Positions 11,090 through 23,889 of a stretch of DNA of 64,000 bases are shown piece after piece. Position numbers and translations under genes: made by a program. The number at the start of each line of letters is the position of its first letter. Positions within the stretch are counted from its first letter, which is position 1. Source of the stretch: Sorex araneus (lineage: Eukaryota > Chordata > Mammalia > Eulipotyphla > Soricidae); NCBI RefSeq assembly GCF_027595985.1, contig NC_073305.1, positions 118,824,114 through 118,888,113 of the forward strand. The letters run 5' to 3'. Under the pieces are notes generated by a model that searched no databases, was not told the DNA's origin, and worked only from the letters and a program-made list of their open reading frames with translations.

Positions 11090-11424
11090 GCAGATGGAAA
11101 AGAGAAGGGATCACTAAGAAAATGATGGCTGGAGGAATCAGTCAGGATGGGAGATGTGTGCCGAAAGTAGATAATAGACAAAAAATGATGACCTCTCAGT
11201 GTCTGTGTTGCAAGCCATAATTCCCAAAAAAAAGAGAGAGAGTATGGGGAATATTGTCTGCCATGGAGGCAGGGGGAAGATAGGAAAGGGGGCTATACTG
11301 GGGGTACTGGTGGTGGGGAATGTGCACAGGTGGAGGGATGGGTGTTTGATCATTGTATGAATGTAACCCAAACATGAAAGCTTGTAAATATTTCACGGTG
11401 ATTCAATAAAATTTTTTTTAAAAG
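11090..11424 (+). mobile_element. PPT-rich 3'-terminal retroposon family, older copy
   Basis: Sense landmarks of this family: 'gtattgcaaaccacaa', a G-rich purine tract after 'ggcagggg', 'ggtggtggagaatgggcac', 'ggtgaagggatggg' and 'ctgtaactgtaccctcacgg', then AATAAA and an A-rich end. The G-rich tract and poly-A end suggest the 3' UTR of a shrew LINE-1, or a non-autonomous element using it. This copy also keeps upstream sequence ('gggagatgtgtgccgaaag'). Confidence 0.7.
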
Positions 11425-11577
11425 AGATTATTGCTGTCACAAATGTTTCATCTTTCTGGATGTTTTTCTCATAAGTATGAAAATGTGACATTTTAATTGG
11501 TTCCCAAAGAAAGAGACAATTAGATAATTTAGATGTTTTCCCTTATCGAAGAAAATATATATAAATCCAAAATAAAA

Positions 11578-11740
11578 ATGTGGGTGGAGATATAGTACAG
11601 GAGGAAAGTCAGGCACTTATCTTGCATTGAAACAACCCGCGAATAATCCCCACATCATCTATTTTCCCCAGAACACTGGTAAGGGCCACTCCTGAATGCA
11701 GATTGCTTCAATTAAACAAGAAAATAGAAGAAAAGAAAAT
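11578..11740 (+). mobile_element. Family A SINE, old
   Basis: 'ggtggagatatagtacagga' and 'cttatcttgcattgaaacaa' mark the head. The B box is lost, and the tail reads 'ggccactcctgaatgcag'. Confidence 0.6.
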
Positions 11741-11819
11741 CAATTGGAAAATTGTCCTAACATCTCAAGTTGCTAGACAAGTGTCCTACCCACTGTACCA
11801 TATATTCAACCCTTATATA

Positions 11820-12400
11820 GACTATTCTTGGTGATGGCATACATTGTTATTCTGCTCTGCATGTCCCTTATAGTTAGTGATAGTGGCTATTTTTTCTTAA
11901 GGCTCTTAGCCACCTGTATGTTTTCTTGGAGGAACTGTTTGACTCCTCTATACATTTTCAAGGGACCACTTTGTTACTGAGCTCTGTGGATACTTCATAT
12001 ATTTTGGATATCAGCCTTTGTCTGGTGTGTGGTATATGAATACTTTTTCCCATAGAGTAGTCTTTGTCTGTTTTTATTTTAGACATTTCTGTTGCGTTAG
12101 AGAAACTTTTAAGTTTGGTGTAGTTCTGTTCATTCATTTCTGCTTTTATTTTTCTGGGCCAGTGAAGAAATTTCATTGACAAATCCTTATTTAGTATCAC
12201 AGCGTTCCATCTATGTATTCCCTAGGCACAGCTTTATATAAAACTCTGGTTCATTTTGAGCTAACCATCTGTATGTTGTAAGATAGGGTTATATTTTCAT
12301 TTTCCCTATATTATGCTAAGCAGTTTTCCCAGAACCATTTAATAATGAGACATTTTCTGCTCCTTTGTGTAGCCACAAATTTATCAATCCAAAGACACAG
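11820..12400 (-). mobile_element. LINE-1 remnant (3' part of ORF2), antisense
   Basis: The plus strand carries the familiar reverse complement of L1 ORF2 3' sequence: 'ggatatcagcctttgtctgg', 'tttttcccatagagtagtct', 'tctgggccagtgaagaaatt' and 'agcagttttcccagaaccat'. Matching is from memory of mammalian L1. No long ORF survives, so it is an old dead copy. Confidence 0.72.
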
Positions 12401-12540
12401 AATTATTCTAGGAATCAGGGAGTTGAACCTCTTCTTCTGGGGTTCAGGTGAAGAAATTCATGTGAACTTTCATGACAAACATAGGTTCAAAGTAAACAGC
12501 TGGAGAATATATTTTAAAAGGCAGTATACTTAAAAAGGCA

Positions 12541-12700
12541 GAGATAGGATGTAGGTGATAATATAGCAGGTGGGGTATTTGCATACACAGCAAAATCAAG
12601 TTTGATCCCCAGGATCCACTTCGTCCTCCAAGCCTGCCAGGAATGATCCCTGAGCATAGAGCCAAAAGGAAGTCCTGATCACAGCTAGGAGCTCCCTACT
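12541..12700 (+). mobile_element. Family A SINE, old
   Basis: 'ataatatagcaggtggggt', 'gtttgatccccaggatccac' (B box degraded by one base) and 'aatgatccctgagcatagag'. It sits between two L1 remnants of opposite orientation. Confidence 0.75.
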
Positions 12701-12727
12701 AAAAACAGAAAATAAAACAAAAAAAAA

Positions 12728-13220
12728 TTGGATAACCATGCTTATATAGGCAAAATAGACTTTAATCTAAAAAGTGGTAGTAAAAGAGCAAGAGAGAAAA
12801 ATCAAAGAAGATAACAATATGCCACGAAGACTTAACACTAACAAAATTATGGTGTATCAAATGGTGGTACATCCTATTTACATAATAGCAACTAATTTAG
12901 TCATCAGAGATTCTTTTACCTCCCTATCACTATGAATTAGACCTACCAGAAATAAAATTATTATAGAAATAGAAATATTAAAGAAATAAATGTAAAATCT
13001 GAGCTTAACACATTGATCCTGATCCTTCAATTTGTAGATACCAAATCCCATTCATGTCTGAGACACCAGTGGTACACATCAGCCTCAATATGTTAATTTG
13101 CAATATGAGGGCTCTCCATCCCCAAAAATGTGAATACACATTCTTCTTAAGTTCACACAAATTATTTTCTGGGATGGACCACATAAAATCAAGACACTAG
13201 AAATCATAACAACTAGTTTT
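12728..13220 (+). mobile_element. LINE-1 ORF2 remnant, sense
   Basis: 'ggcaaaatagactttaatct' and 'gaatacacattcttcttaag' followed by 'gggatggaccacataaaatc' match the order of L1 ORF2 sequence between the endonuclease and reverse transcriptase regions. Stops and indels are present throughout. Confidence 0.6.
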
Positions 13221-15640
13221 CTACAGTAATAATTTATGTCAGTGATTGCCCTAACTGTAAATAATTGCTATTATTTACATGTACTTGATTATGAAAATTT
13301 GGAAATAATTATTATATAAATATACATCATATGTATGTTCACATATGTATTTTCCTTCTTTACGAAAATCCTCTACCCTAAAGTTTACACACTAGTAGTA
13401 TGACTACATACGACCACTAGGTCTCTCCCTATATAGTAGCTCAAAACTATATAATGAAAGAAATCTCTGTAAAATGTTATTTAATTTAATGAATTCATTC
13501 AATTGTTTTGAAAATTAAATCAATCCTTATTCCCAGGAGAACACATTTGGTAGAAGGTCATTTGTTACATTTTCATATAAATCCAGTTCTAGATTCTATA
13601 AATCCTTCTAGGATTTTATCAAGTGTAAACCAACACAGGAAAATTTTTCAACATATACAGAAGAGGGTGAATTTGTTAAGACAAAGCAAAAAAAAATTAT
13701 TCCTTCTCCCTTATACATTCCTATTCACATTTTTGGCATGCAAGTGATAAAGATAAAATTGATTCACATTTAGATATAGATGGTTGATTTGCTTGCTTAG
13801 TTTCTCACAAATAAGAAAACACAACTGTTGCTTTTATGTCTCAGAAGAATAATAGAGTTTTTTATAGAAGACAGAAATACTACTCCCAAAATACTGTATT
13901 TTACAGATTCAGTTGTTTAAATGGTTGAACAGTGCTTTTATGTATTTAAACTCATTTGCTTCTCATGAGAATGTAAAGCATTTGGTGAAAACTTGACAGT
14001 TCAGTGACAAAAGTCACAAGACAGTGATCAAGATGAACAAATATTTCTTTACACATAATGCCAAGGTAATAAACAAGTTAGGGGACCATAATATTGTTTC
14101 TATGTGTATAACATGGATCATCAAGTCAAGAGGACAATTTTCTATCTCATATCTTATTTTATGGATGCAGTTTTAGATGAACACACAATCATGTGATTAT
14201 CTCTAGGGTGAAGAAAGGAAGTAATGTGAAAATATCATTTGAAAAGACTTAATGGGAAAATAGTTTTATATCTAGCATAAACAAAATTTAGATGTTACTA
14301 AAGGAATCCATAAGTGTTACCAAGTTAAGATCATACTAGGGTGTTTTTGTTTATTTCTTTCCTGGAAATATGCAACTATAAAGTGATTTTTTACTTTAAA
14401 GAGGCTTAAAATAGAAAAAAAAATGATGGCTAGTTATGTGCAGAGCTGCCACAAAGAAGCGTAACATTTTGTTAGGATAGGGAAGCCACCATGTTGTCCT
14501 GCACTTCCATGTAGAGTGTTGTAAATGAATCAATTTCACAAGGAATAAAATATTGGGGTCAGGGAGGATAGAATAACCACATTTGAAATAGCATATATAA
14601 TAGCTCAGAGGTGAGAATACATGTAATCCACAGAATTCTTTCAGGTAATGTCAAAGAATGAGCTTCAAAGGGTTTTGAGTTGATGGAGTTAGAATCATTG
14701 GACAACTCTTAATGTGAATTTTAGATAGATGTATCTGAATTACAGGGGAAAGGTTAGAGAAGAGGAGAAATAAGTACAGCTGGCCTACTCTTTAGCAGCA
14801 TCATATCTTGTGTGAAGCATCACTTGCTCAGTGAACCATTGTATTTTTGTCACATACTGTCCTAAGCCTGTCATTTTTTTCTCCAGAATATTTTTTCACA
14901 TTGCACTGATCTGTATATTTACCTCATTAATTCTATCGTCCCTGTGACCTTTAACTCCCATCAGTGGGAGACCATTGTACACCTAGTGACTAGCACTGTT
15001 GGTAAGTTTGTTGCATTTGTAAAGTGAACATTTAAAAAAATAATACTCAATATATTTCTCAAAAAACAGGAAAAATAGTGCCTTGAGTATGAAAGACTAC
15101 ATCTTATGTAACAATGAGGAGATTTTTAAAAACATCTAAAAATCAGGGTGACAATTTTGCTCAATGGTTTTTAATTATCAGGCTGTATAAATTTTAATAT
15201 GCAAATACAAAGCTCCAAAGCTTTAAAAACTTAATTAAATTGATTGGTAAGAACTACTTACAGATTTGTTTTGTTAGCTGCTAAAAATGGATGATTAAGT
15301 ATGTTCTACAGTGGCTTGTATATTAGAAATATATTATTTTTTCTAAATTCATTAATCAAGGCACAAATCATTTAAGGGTGACTCAGAAGCTGGAAAAAGA
15401 AGGGAGTGTAATAGTATACCTTATCCGATTTACATGAACACGATTATAGACATAATTACAAAATCAAGAGAGTGGAGAAAAATACAAAGGAAATTTCTCT
15501 AAAGCACATGAAGAAGAGAAAGAGAGATAGCAACATAAAACCTAGAGGGGATCAGATACAAGCAGGATGCACTACAGAATGATTAATATCAGTGAGGATA
15601 GACAGCCAATGAGAGTTAGTTACTAAGATACATATCTTAG
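13221..15640. other. AT-rich single-copy stretch
   Basis: 2.4 kb with no supported gene or repeat. 14430-14520 is a more GC-rich patch with no recognised motif. ORFs are short. Confidence 0.4.
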
Positions 15641-15648
15641 TATATCTA

Positions 15649-15723
<75 letters not shown>

Positions 15724-15724
15724 A
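15641..15724. repeat. (TCTA)n tetranucleotide microsatellite
   Basis: About 20 almost perfect TCTA units, ending directly at the head of a SINE. Confidence 0.96.
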
Positions 15725-15726
15725 TC

Positions 15727-15890
15727 CAGAGACACAGCACAGGGCTTAAGGCACGTGCTTTACATGTGGCCAACCCAGGTCAATCCCTGGCACTGCCTAT
15801 GGTTCTCCAGAATGACCATGAGTGATTCCTGAGCACAGACTTAGTAGTAGCCTTTGAGCACCACTGGGTGTGACTCACCCCTTAAATAAG
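15727..15890 (+). mobile_element. Family A SINE
   Basis: 'agacacagcacagggcttaa', 'cccaggtcaatccctggcac' and the tail 'ccactgggtgtgact'. A microsatellite normally follows a SINE tail; here it precedes the head, so the array was probably the target. Confidence 0.8.
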
Positions 15891-17179
15891 TAAGAAGTGT
15901 AGGTGCTTATTCTGTCAAGGTACATAGTCAGTCAAACAGTATTTCTGTAGTCATCTGTACTTATGAAAATCTAGTAAACACATGACCCTCATCTCAGATT
16001 TAAATGATCTTTAAATTAAACTTCCAGATATATCCAAGACGTAGAAAATAATTGTTGTGTTTCCATTTCTTAACTTTGATGTGCTAGATTAAAAACTGCC
16101 TATAACAATGTTGAAGCTCTATAATGGTATTCAACATTGTTTTCTGCACCTGTTTGGTAGAGAGCTTGCAAAAGTATCCATGAACTGTGCATAATCACGA
16201 GAGTACCCAACATGAGAAGCAAGGAAACTTCTAATGACAATGAAAGTTGAATAATTTGTCTTTTGGAAGCCATTTTGAGAATCAGATGAATAGGGACCAA
16301 AATGTCAATGCTTTATATGTAACAAGTATGAGGATATATTTTAGAATCTTCATTAATATAAATTGGTATATTAGGTTTTCAAATTGGGATACAAGATACA
16401 GAATTTAGGTCTGTAAATTAAAATGTTCTTAGAATTAATTACAATATAACATTTGCTGATAGATGGGTTTTTAAAAATTATTAAAAACAAAAATGTCACA
16501 GACTTTCATAAAATTGATCTGTTCTTGAAAACTTCTTGAATTCAAATTCATCTAATGAAATTAAATGAAAATGTTAATGATGCTATTTTCCTACGCTCGG
16601 TTATTTCTAGAAATATCCTTAAATTTGCATTATAAATGAAAAATAGTTTAATGTCTAGTTTGATTTTATTAATACAAAAAGAATGGATGAGAAAAGTATA
16701 TTGTTTTCTCATCATACACAAAGTATCAGAAAAGCTATGTTTGATACAAAATAAGATCATATTTGCAGTATCTTGGCACCATTCTATGAAAATTAACTGT
16801 TGTTAAAGTCAATTATGTGACTAGAGTTTTTTTACCAAAATAGATAAAACAAATTTACTGAGGCATATATCTCTGTATACCTTTGTTGTTGCTGATTCAA
16901 TTATTTTAAAATGTATACTTATTCCCATCTCAGAAGCAGGTAATGGTTCAGTTAATCATACTTTTCCACTAAAATCCTGGTTTGTCTTGACAAGGTTTCT
17001 TGTTCTATTTATTTATCCAAACCGCTATAGCTACATACTATACCCAACCTAAAACACCTGAATCCATAAATCACTGTTTCACCATTTGTCAACATTCTAA
17101 TTTGTTTTTTAATTGCTCCATTATATATTGATAATATTGGTATTTTATTACTGATATTATTCTTATCTCAAATATGCTC
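15891..17179. other. AT-rich single-copy stretch
   Basis: Nothing supported on either strand. Confidence 0.4.
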
Positions 17180-17745
17180 CATAATAAGTCTTTGACTTTT
17201 CTTTATATTTCCATATCTGTGTATTCACTGTATAAAATTCTAATATGAACTTTACACATTTAATTTTCTTGTAATTTCAAAGGGATTTACATCCAGGAGT
17301 ATAATTCTTGCATCAGAGGGAAATATATATATATATTTTTTCTTTGTTTAAGTACTACCAGATTGCTTTCCAGATGGCATCACTAGTTTACAGATTATTT
17401 TACAATGCATGAGAGCTCCCATATCTTTACATTCTGATAACATTTGGCATTAGCTAACTTTCTGATTTTTCTCAATCTGATAGGCTTAAGGTGATATATA
17501 ATTTAACTTGTATTTATACAATTACTAATAAATTTTGCATATCATTTTATATCTTATTAAGTGTTTGTTTTTTTTTGATCTCTTCATCTTATGCTATTTT
17601 GTATACCTGTCTTCCTGTTGTTACTTTATTTGTTTATGTATATGTTGATGCCAGTTACTTACGAATTTTGAATAATATAAATAGGTGTGCACAGTCTCTT
17701 GCCATTTATATATTTGCTTTTTCTATGATGCAATTCACTGAATAA
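17180..17745 (-). mobile_element. Old LINE-1 3' remnant, antisense
   Basis: 'ccagattgctttccagatgg', 'atctttacattctgataaca', 'ctcaatctgataggcttaag' and 'ataaattttgcatatcattt' follow the order of antisense old-L1 (L1M-type) 3' sequence. The 84-codon plus-strand ORF is an accident of this AT-rich antisense strand. Confidence 0.6.
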
Positions 17746-18215
17746 AATTTCTTTTTTTATTTTATTAATTTATTTAAATTTATTTATTTTTTAATTAGTG
17801 AGTCCCAGTGAGGGTACAGTTACAGATTCACACATTTTCATGCTTGTTTTTCCCTCATACAATGTTTAAGAGCCCATCCCTCCACCAGTGTCCATTTTCC
17901 ACCACCAATGATCCCAATATCCCTCCCACCCACCCCACTCCCATCCCCCCACCCCACCCTGCCTCTGTAGCGGGGCATTCCAATTTGATATTTTTCTTTC
18001 CTTTTGGGTGTTGTGGTTCCAAATAGGGGTATTGAGTGGTCATTCTGTTCAGTCTCTAGTCTACTTTCAACAGGCATCTCCCTTCCCACACAGGATCTCC
18101 AATCACATATTACTTGGTGTTCCCCTCTCTATCTGGGATGACTTTCCCCCAGTGTGTGAGGCCAGCTTCCAAGCTATGGAGCCAACCTCCTGGTATTATA
18201 TACTACTATTCTTGG
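17746..18215 (-). mobile_element. PPT-rich 3'-terminal family, long copy
   Basis: Poly-A end at the left (17750-17800), then the family landmarks in reverse: 'ctctaccctcac'-type end, 'cccatccctccaccagtgtc' and a C-rich tract. It extends about 230 bp beyond the usual unit into 'gccagcttccaagctatgga', so the parent element is longer than the common 280-bp copies. Confidence 0.72.
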
Positions 18216-18632
18216 GTATTAGTAAATAAAACTTCTTAACTTTAGTATAAATATATAAATATTATGCTTATAATTATGGGGACATTTAAAATAAATCCCC
18301 TTCCTAAATTTACTCTAAAGTTTACATTTTCCCACTTAGACTTTTAATCAGGCTAGTATCCACCTCACCATATGGTTTTAAGAATAGATCTGCTTGTAGT
18401 TCTCTTTATATAGTCAGTCAATCCATCACAGTGTCAGTTATAACTTTATGAATTTAGAGACTCAAGTGTTTAATTTGAGTTTTGCATTTTGCTATGTTTT
18501 ATTTTAACCATTTTTTAATCTTACAAGTTTATAAACATACTTTGTCTCAAACACCTATTTCTTGAGTTTTGTTTTTAGATATTAATTTTTTTTTTAATTT
18601 TACTAATTTGAGCTTTTATTCTTGAAATTAAA
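18216..18632. other. AT-rich stretch
   Basis: No confident feature; could be more degraded L1. Confidence 0.35.
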
Positions 18633-18800
18633 AATACAAATACAACAGCAGGTAGGGCATTTGCCTTGAATTCGGCCAACTTGGGTTCCATCCCCAGCAT
18701 CCTATATGGTCCCCTGAGCACCACCAGGAGTAATTCCTGAGTGCAAAGCCAGGACTAACCCCTGTGCATCGCTGGGTGTGACCCCCCAAAAAAGTTTTAT
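18633..18800 (+). mobile_element. Family A SINE, 5'-damaged
   Basis: The first 15-20 bp of the head are missing or replaced. The rest is close to consensus through 'gcatcgctgggtgtgacccc'. Confidence 0.88.
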
Positions 18801-19104
18801 ATGCTTATTTTATCATATAATTGTAAAATTTTTAGTACTTGGTGACTTACCATTTTTCAAACATTTGCTCAAATAACCATTTATATATGATTAGATACTT
18901 ATACATAAATATACATAATGCAAGATATTGTCTGATGTATTATTGATTGATTTTTATGATATAGGATTTTTTCCTTCTCTTTTATTTTCTTGGCTTCAAA
19001 TTCCGTTCTATTTCAATTTTATTTCTATTACAATTAAAAATAAGCATAACATTGTTCATTGCTAATGACTAAGTTGCTCACATTTCAACAGTTCTATTTA
19101 AAAT

Positions 19105-19180
19105 TTGAACCCTCAATGCCAGTGTAACTATATTTGGAAATAGTCTTTATGATGGGGGAATTAAGTTAATGGAGGTCATC
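19105..19180 (+). mobile_element. Fragment of an ancient LTR-type repeat
   Basis: 'ccagtgtaactatatttgg' followed by 'gaattaagttaatggaggtcat' resembles a common ancient mammalian LTR/MaLR-type motif. The class is uncertain. Confidence 0.35.
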
Positions 19181-19204
19181 AGCAGATCTGATACATTGCG
19201 GGCT

Positions 19205-19525
19205 GAATGAGGGCTAGAGACTGAGCACAGCGGCCACTCAACACCTTTATTGCAAACCACAACAGCTAATTAGAGAGGGAGAACAGAAGGGAATGCCCTG
19301 CCACAGTGGCAGGGTGGGGTGGGGGGGAGATGGGATTGGGGAGGGTGGGAGGGACACTGGGTTTACGGGTGGTGGAGAATGGGCACTGGTGAAGGGATGG
19401 GTTCCCAAACTTTGTATGAGGGAAGTATAAGCACAAAAGTGTATAAATCTGTAACTGTACCCTCACGGTGATTCTCTAATTAAAAATAAATAAATTAAAA
19501 AAAAAAAAGAGAGAGAGAGACAGAC
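19205..19525 (+). mobile_element. PPT-rich 3'-terminal family with GA-rich tail
   Basis: Complete in the common part, from 'ggccactcaacacctttatt' to 'taattaaaaataaataaatt', then poly-A and (GA)n. Similar in sequence to the bounded copy at 35588 and extends about 25 bp further 5'. Confidence 0.78.
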
Positions 19526-21130
19526 AGAGACAGATAGTAAATTAAGGGAAAAAAGAGAAATAAATTAAATTTAAAAAAATACAGCAGATATCTTCCCTCA
19601 ATAGACTCATGAAATGAACTATTTGGACAGGAAACTTGAAAATATCTATTGTAAATGATGTTTTACTCTGTTCTCACAGAGTGAATTCTTCTTGGTCAAG
19701 ATTAGAGAAGCTTTATCTATCTAACTTGCTTGATATTAATTTTTTATCCCAGTTTTCTTTCCCCTAGTATGTTTTTTTTCATGTATTTTTAAAGTTTGTC
19801 TTTTCGTCTAAATGTATCTCCTATAGGTAACATATTATTGTATGTTAGTTTTGCCATTGTTCTTGTTATTGAATCCATCAGGAATCATCTTTTGTTTGTG
19901 ATAATTTTCTGTTTTATTTTCACACTAGATAGCTTGTGTGTGCAATTAATTTTCCATTTTATCTAGATTAGGTCTATCTTACCTAATGTTGGCCACTGGA
20001 GCTGGTAAAAGCCAGACTTTTACTTTTCTGAAGTTTAAGAGAGTTCCGGTGCAAGAATCCAATAACAAAATTTCAGACAATCTCATTTGCCAGCCTTGTA
20101 TCAAATACTGTGGGCAAATATCTAACTGTCATCATATTTGGAAATGATCACTTCAAAAATATTTCAAAACATTTTGGAGGACTAGATAAGAAAAAACGCA
20201 TACACCTCTCAATTGCCAATTATGACTCAATCCTAACCCAACAAGGATAAACAACTTTTGCTGTCCTGAACTTGTTACAGCCTCCTTGAGAGCAATAATC
20301 TTTTCCCTGCTATTGTAGTTGGTTTTAATGAAGAAGGAACATAAATTTTCCCTGAAGGACGGGTAAAATGAAACAGGATGTATAACATTTTCTCAACCTG
20401 CTCTGCATTCCCTTCTGCCCCAGAATACCAGCCATCACCAATCTGTCTAAGAGACGTTTGATCTAAGCAAAAGTTTTCTAAGTTTTGTTTGATTTATCTC
20501 AGACATGTTTCTTCTTATGCAGTTTCTCTAGAGTTAGGCTTTCTGGTAATAGTCAACAGTCTATACAGGAATATTCCTGAATGATTTGTATCAGCATCTT
20601 CTTGGAAGTTTCAATTACGCTTGTTATTTCTTTCCATCACTATACAGAATTTCTTTTTCATTCTGCCCATCACCACACATTGATTTTGTATCCTCTGCAT
20701 GACTGTGTAATCTTTTGTCAGGCTCACATTCTTACTCTGCATACACATACTTCCTCTAAGTTAACCTTATCACTCCTATTTTAGCCAATCTCTACTATTT
20801 TCTACTGTATCTAGGTTTATCAATTCTTATTCTAGGACTGAACTCCACCTATCTCCACAAGCTGACCTATTGGCTCACATGCAGTAACTTCACAAAAGGA
20901 CAACACACAAAGCTTGTTCAGTATAGAGTGAAAATAAGGTAAATGGATTGAATATATATTTTTATTTCAGTATATATTTATATTCCCAAAAGATATCAGA
21001 ATCTACTACATAGTTTAAGGTCTCTGAAGGACTCTTAAGTGTTGTAATATATAGATATTAGTGAATGTACAGTGCAGAACGAAGGTATCTCAAGGTTTTC
21101 ATTTTGCTAAATTAATTATGAAAAAATGAT
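19526..21130. other. AT-rich stretch
   Basis: 1.6 kb without recognised repeats or genes. 20380-20560 is a CT-rich patch of unknown origin. Confidence 0.4.
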
Positions 21131-21342
21131 CTGTCACTGTCATCCGTTGCTCATCGATTTGCTCCAGCAGGCACCAGTAACGTCTCTATTGTGAGACTTC
21201 TTGTTACTGTTTTTGGCATATCAAATACAACACTGGCAGCTTGCCAGTCTCTGCCATGTGGGCGAGATACTCTCGATAGCTTGCTGGGCTCTCTGAGAGG
21301 GGCAGAGGAATTGAACCCAGGTTGGCCACGTGTGAGGCAAAT
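21131..21342 (-). mobile_element. Family B SINE, head truncated
   Basis: Body complete from 'ctgtcactgtcatccgttgc'. The tRNA head stops after 'ggttggccacgtgtgaggcaa', so the sense 5' end is missing. Confidence 0.88.
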
Positions 21343-21557
21343 AAAAGTGAGAAATTTATTAAGTTTGCATCATTAGCTACATGCACTTTATTATAAAAAA
21401 GTTCAAATTCTCATAGCTTGAAGTGATCAAATATTTAAAAAATAATTTTGATTAATATTTAATCATTGAATAATTGCTATTGATTAATAAGAAAGATTTA
21501 TAAATGTTTAATAAAATGATAGAATGAAATCTTTATAATATTTGAAATTTCAATGAA

Positions 21558-21722
21558 TTGGGACCATAACAATAGTACAGCAATATGCATTTTCCTTACG
21601 TAATGATGATCCAGATTTCATTCCAAGCATCCCATATTGTCCTCCAAGCCCCACTAGGAGACATCCTTGAGCTAAGAGAAAGGAGTAAGCTCTGAGCACT
21701 ACCAGATGTGGTCAAGACAATG
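21558..21722 (+). mobile_element. Family A SINE, old
   Basis: 'gggaccataacaatagtacag', 'atttcattccaagcatccc' and 'tgagcactaccagatgtggtc' appear in correct order with heavy substitution. Confidence 0.65.
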
Positions 21723-21794
21723 AAAATAAACAAATAAAATCCAATGACTTGAATAATTTCTTCTCGCTTGATTTTTTTATTCATTTGTTTGGAA

Positions 21795-21850
21795 ATGTTT
21801 GGGCCACACACCATGATTCTTAGAGGCAGCTCATGTTGGTGGAAATGGGG
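21795..21850 (-). mobile_element. Possible SINE tail fragment
   Basis: 'gtttgggccacacaccatgattct' resembles the antisense 3' end of family A. The remainder is not recognisable. Confidence 0.25.
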
Positions 21851-22037
21851 GGTAGCAGTGGTTGCGAGGGGAAGCAGGGAAACTACATTGTGTGGGTCTC
21901 AAACTTCTTGTCTTTTTAAAGAGTTCTCAATGAAGAAAACTTTTAAGACACAATAGAAGGCCATTATTAGATTTTAGATCTACATTTAGTCATCCATTAA
22001 TAAAACGTTCATTTAGTCAGTATTAAGAAAAGGCAGT

Positions 22038-22235
22038 GGGGCCAGAGCAATAGCACAGTGGGTAGGGCGTTTGCCTTGCACGCAGCCAACCCAGGTTCGA
22101 TTCCCAGCATCCCATATGTTACCCTGAGCACCGCCAGGAGTAATTCTTGAGTGAAAAGCCAGGAGTAACCCCTGAGTGTGACCCAAAAAGGAAAAAAGAA
22201 AAAGAGAGAGAGAGAGAGAAGAGAAAAGAAAAAAG
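22038..22235 (+). mobile_element. Family A SINE with A/GA-rich tail
   Basis: Near-consensus copy with intact B box GGTTCGATTCC. About 10 bp are lost before 'gagtgtgacccaaaaagg'. Flanks 'aagaaaaggcagtg' and 'aagaaaaaagcaggg' form an imperfect target duplication. A good candidate for residual pol III promoter activity. Confidence 0.93.
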
Positions 22236-22327
22236 CAGGGATATTTTTTTGGTTACCTGAAATGTACAACTCCAATACACCCTTAAAAAGGCAGACTAAT
22301 TTATATTTTAGATTGTCATGGTTAAGC

Positions 22328-22482
22328 TTTTGTTTTGGGTTTTAGGAACTACACCCAGCTGTGCTCAGGGCTTACCCCTGACTCCATGCTCAGGGGTCAC
22401 TATTAACTGTGCCCAGAGGACAATAGCTGGTACTAAGGATTGACTCAGTTCAAATACATTCAATGCAAGTGCTTTCCCCACT
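22328..22482 (-). mobile_element. Family A SINE, old
   Basis: Antisense tail 'actacacccagctgtgctcagg' and body recognisable; the head is degraded ('caatgcaagtgctttcccca'). Confidence 0.7.
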
Positions 22483-23031
22483 TGCCTTGAAAGTAATTGT
22501 GTATCTTTGGGCCCTAATATCTATAAAAATAATTTATGATACTATAATATTAATTTAAGAAAGTATAATGATAAAATTATAGTACCTTAAATTAAGATAA
22601 ATCATACTTGAAACAACAAAAGAAAAATCTAAGTTGGCCTTTAAGGTAAACTGATTTAAATAAACCTTAATAAATTTTAAAATTTAGAAAGTTTTCTGGC
22701 TGGAATGCATGACAGAAACTCTCTCACAGAAACTAAACTAGAGTTTGTTAAATTCATAATACATACATTTTTTAAAGTCATAGCTGGAAATAAAAAACAG
22801 TCCAATAATCAGTACATGAATAACTAAGGTGTGTTCCCCATTTATGAATTAGAATAAATTGATCATCAAATATGTATGAGATAGTAATATATTTCATCAT
22901 TATATATTAAGCAAGTGTTGAAAGAATATAGATATATTATAAGAATTTATAAGAATATAAATTATAATATTCATTAATATACTATATTTAATTATATGAA
23001 GTATCAATGTATTAAATCATGTTATAATCCA
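22483..23031. other. AT-rich single-copy stretch
   Basis: Nothing recognised; very AT-rich at 22890-23010. Confidence 0.4.
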
Positions 23032-23259
23032 CTGTCACTGTCACTGTCATCCTGTTGCTCATCAATTTGCTCAAGCGGGCACCAGGAACATCTCCATTGT
23101 GCGATTTCTTGTTACTGCTTTTGGCATATAGAATACACCACAGTTAGCTTGCCAGGCTCTGTCATGCAGGCAAGATACTCTCCATAGCTTGCCAGGCTCT
23201 CCGAGAGGGGCAGAGGAATCGAACCCAGGTCAGTCACGTGCAAGGCAAACACCCTACAG
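23032..23259 (-). mobile_element. Family B SINE, head truncated
   Basis: Starts with three 'cactgt' units and keeps the B box ('gaatcgaacccaggtc' on the plus strand). It stops at 'caaggcaaacaccctac', lacking the last 20 bp of the head. Confidence 0.9.
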
Positions 23260-23394
23260 AGGTATGAATTATATTAGTAATAGTTGAAAGAATATAGCAT
23301 ACTTTTCATACTTTTCACATGTTCTTTGTTCAATAGTTATCCTTTATAACTATTTTTTTAACATATACCTTACCTAGTTTAATAATGTAGCTTC

Positions 23395-23572
23395 TTTTAT
23401 TTTTTTCTGTTTTTTGGGTCACATACAGCCATGGTCAAAGTTTATTCCTGGCTCTACACTCAATAATTACTCCTGGCAGTGCTTGAGGGACCATATGGGA
23501 TGCTGGGGATTGAACCCAGGTCAGCCGCATGCAAGGCAAACGCCCTACCCACTGTACTACCACTCTGGGCCC
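23395..23572 (-). mobile_element. Family A SINE, intact with target duplication
   Basis: Full length with A-rich tail. Flanked by 'taataatgtagcttc' (23380-23394) and 'taataatgtggcttc' (23573-23587), a 15-bp duplication with one mismatch. Inverted relative to the copy at 23890. Confidence 0.93.
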
Positions 23573-23889
23573 TAATAATGTGGCTTCAGGGGAAAGTTTG
23601 CAGAGACAAAAATGCACAAGGTTCTGTCTAAAATCATTTGTCAGTTGAAGTATGTTAAGAAAAGTCAAGTACCAAGGATATCGCAGTGTTTCTCTCTTAC
23701 ACATGTATGTCGCTGGATTTGATCTCCAGAATCACATTACCCCCTTAGTACAGTTTTCTCCTGGATATCCCTGGCAATCTCTTAATTCTTCTTTGAGTTC
23801 TAAACTTAAGCAGTAGAGTGTGACTCCCAAAACTATAATAACAAACAACTAAGAGACATTTCTTAGTGCTAGAAGAAGATACTGTCCTA

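Noticed and set aside
15641-15724. CRISPR-like or other structured direct-repeat array
   Set aside because: It is a simple TCTA microsatellite with no spacers, and the DNA is mammalian.
22038-22190. tRNA gene
   Set aside because: The A and B boxes belong to the SINE head. No cloverleaf with a proper acceptor stem or anticodon arm is formed, and the same sequence recurs dozens of times.
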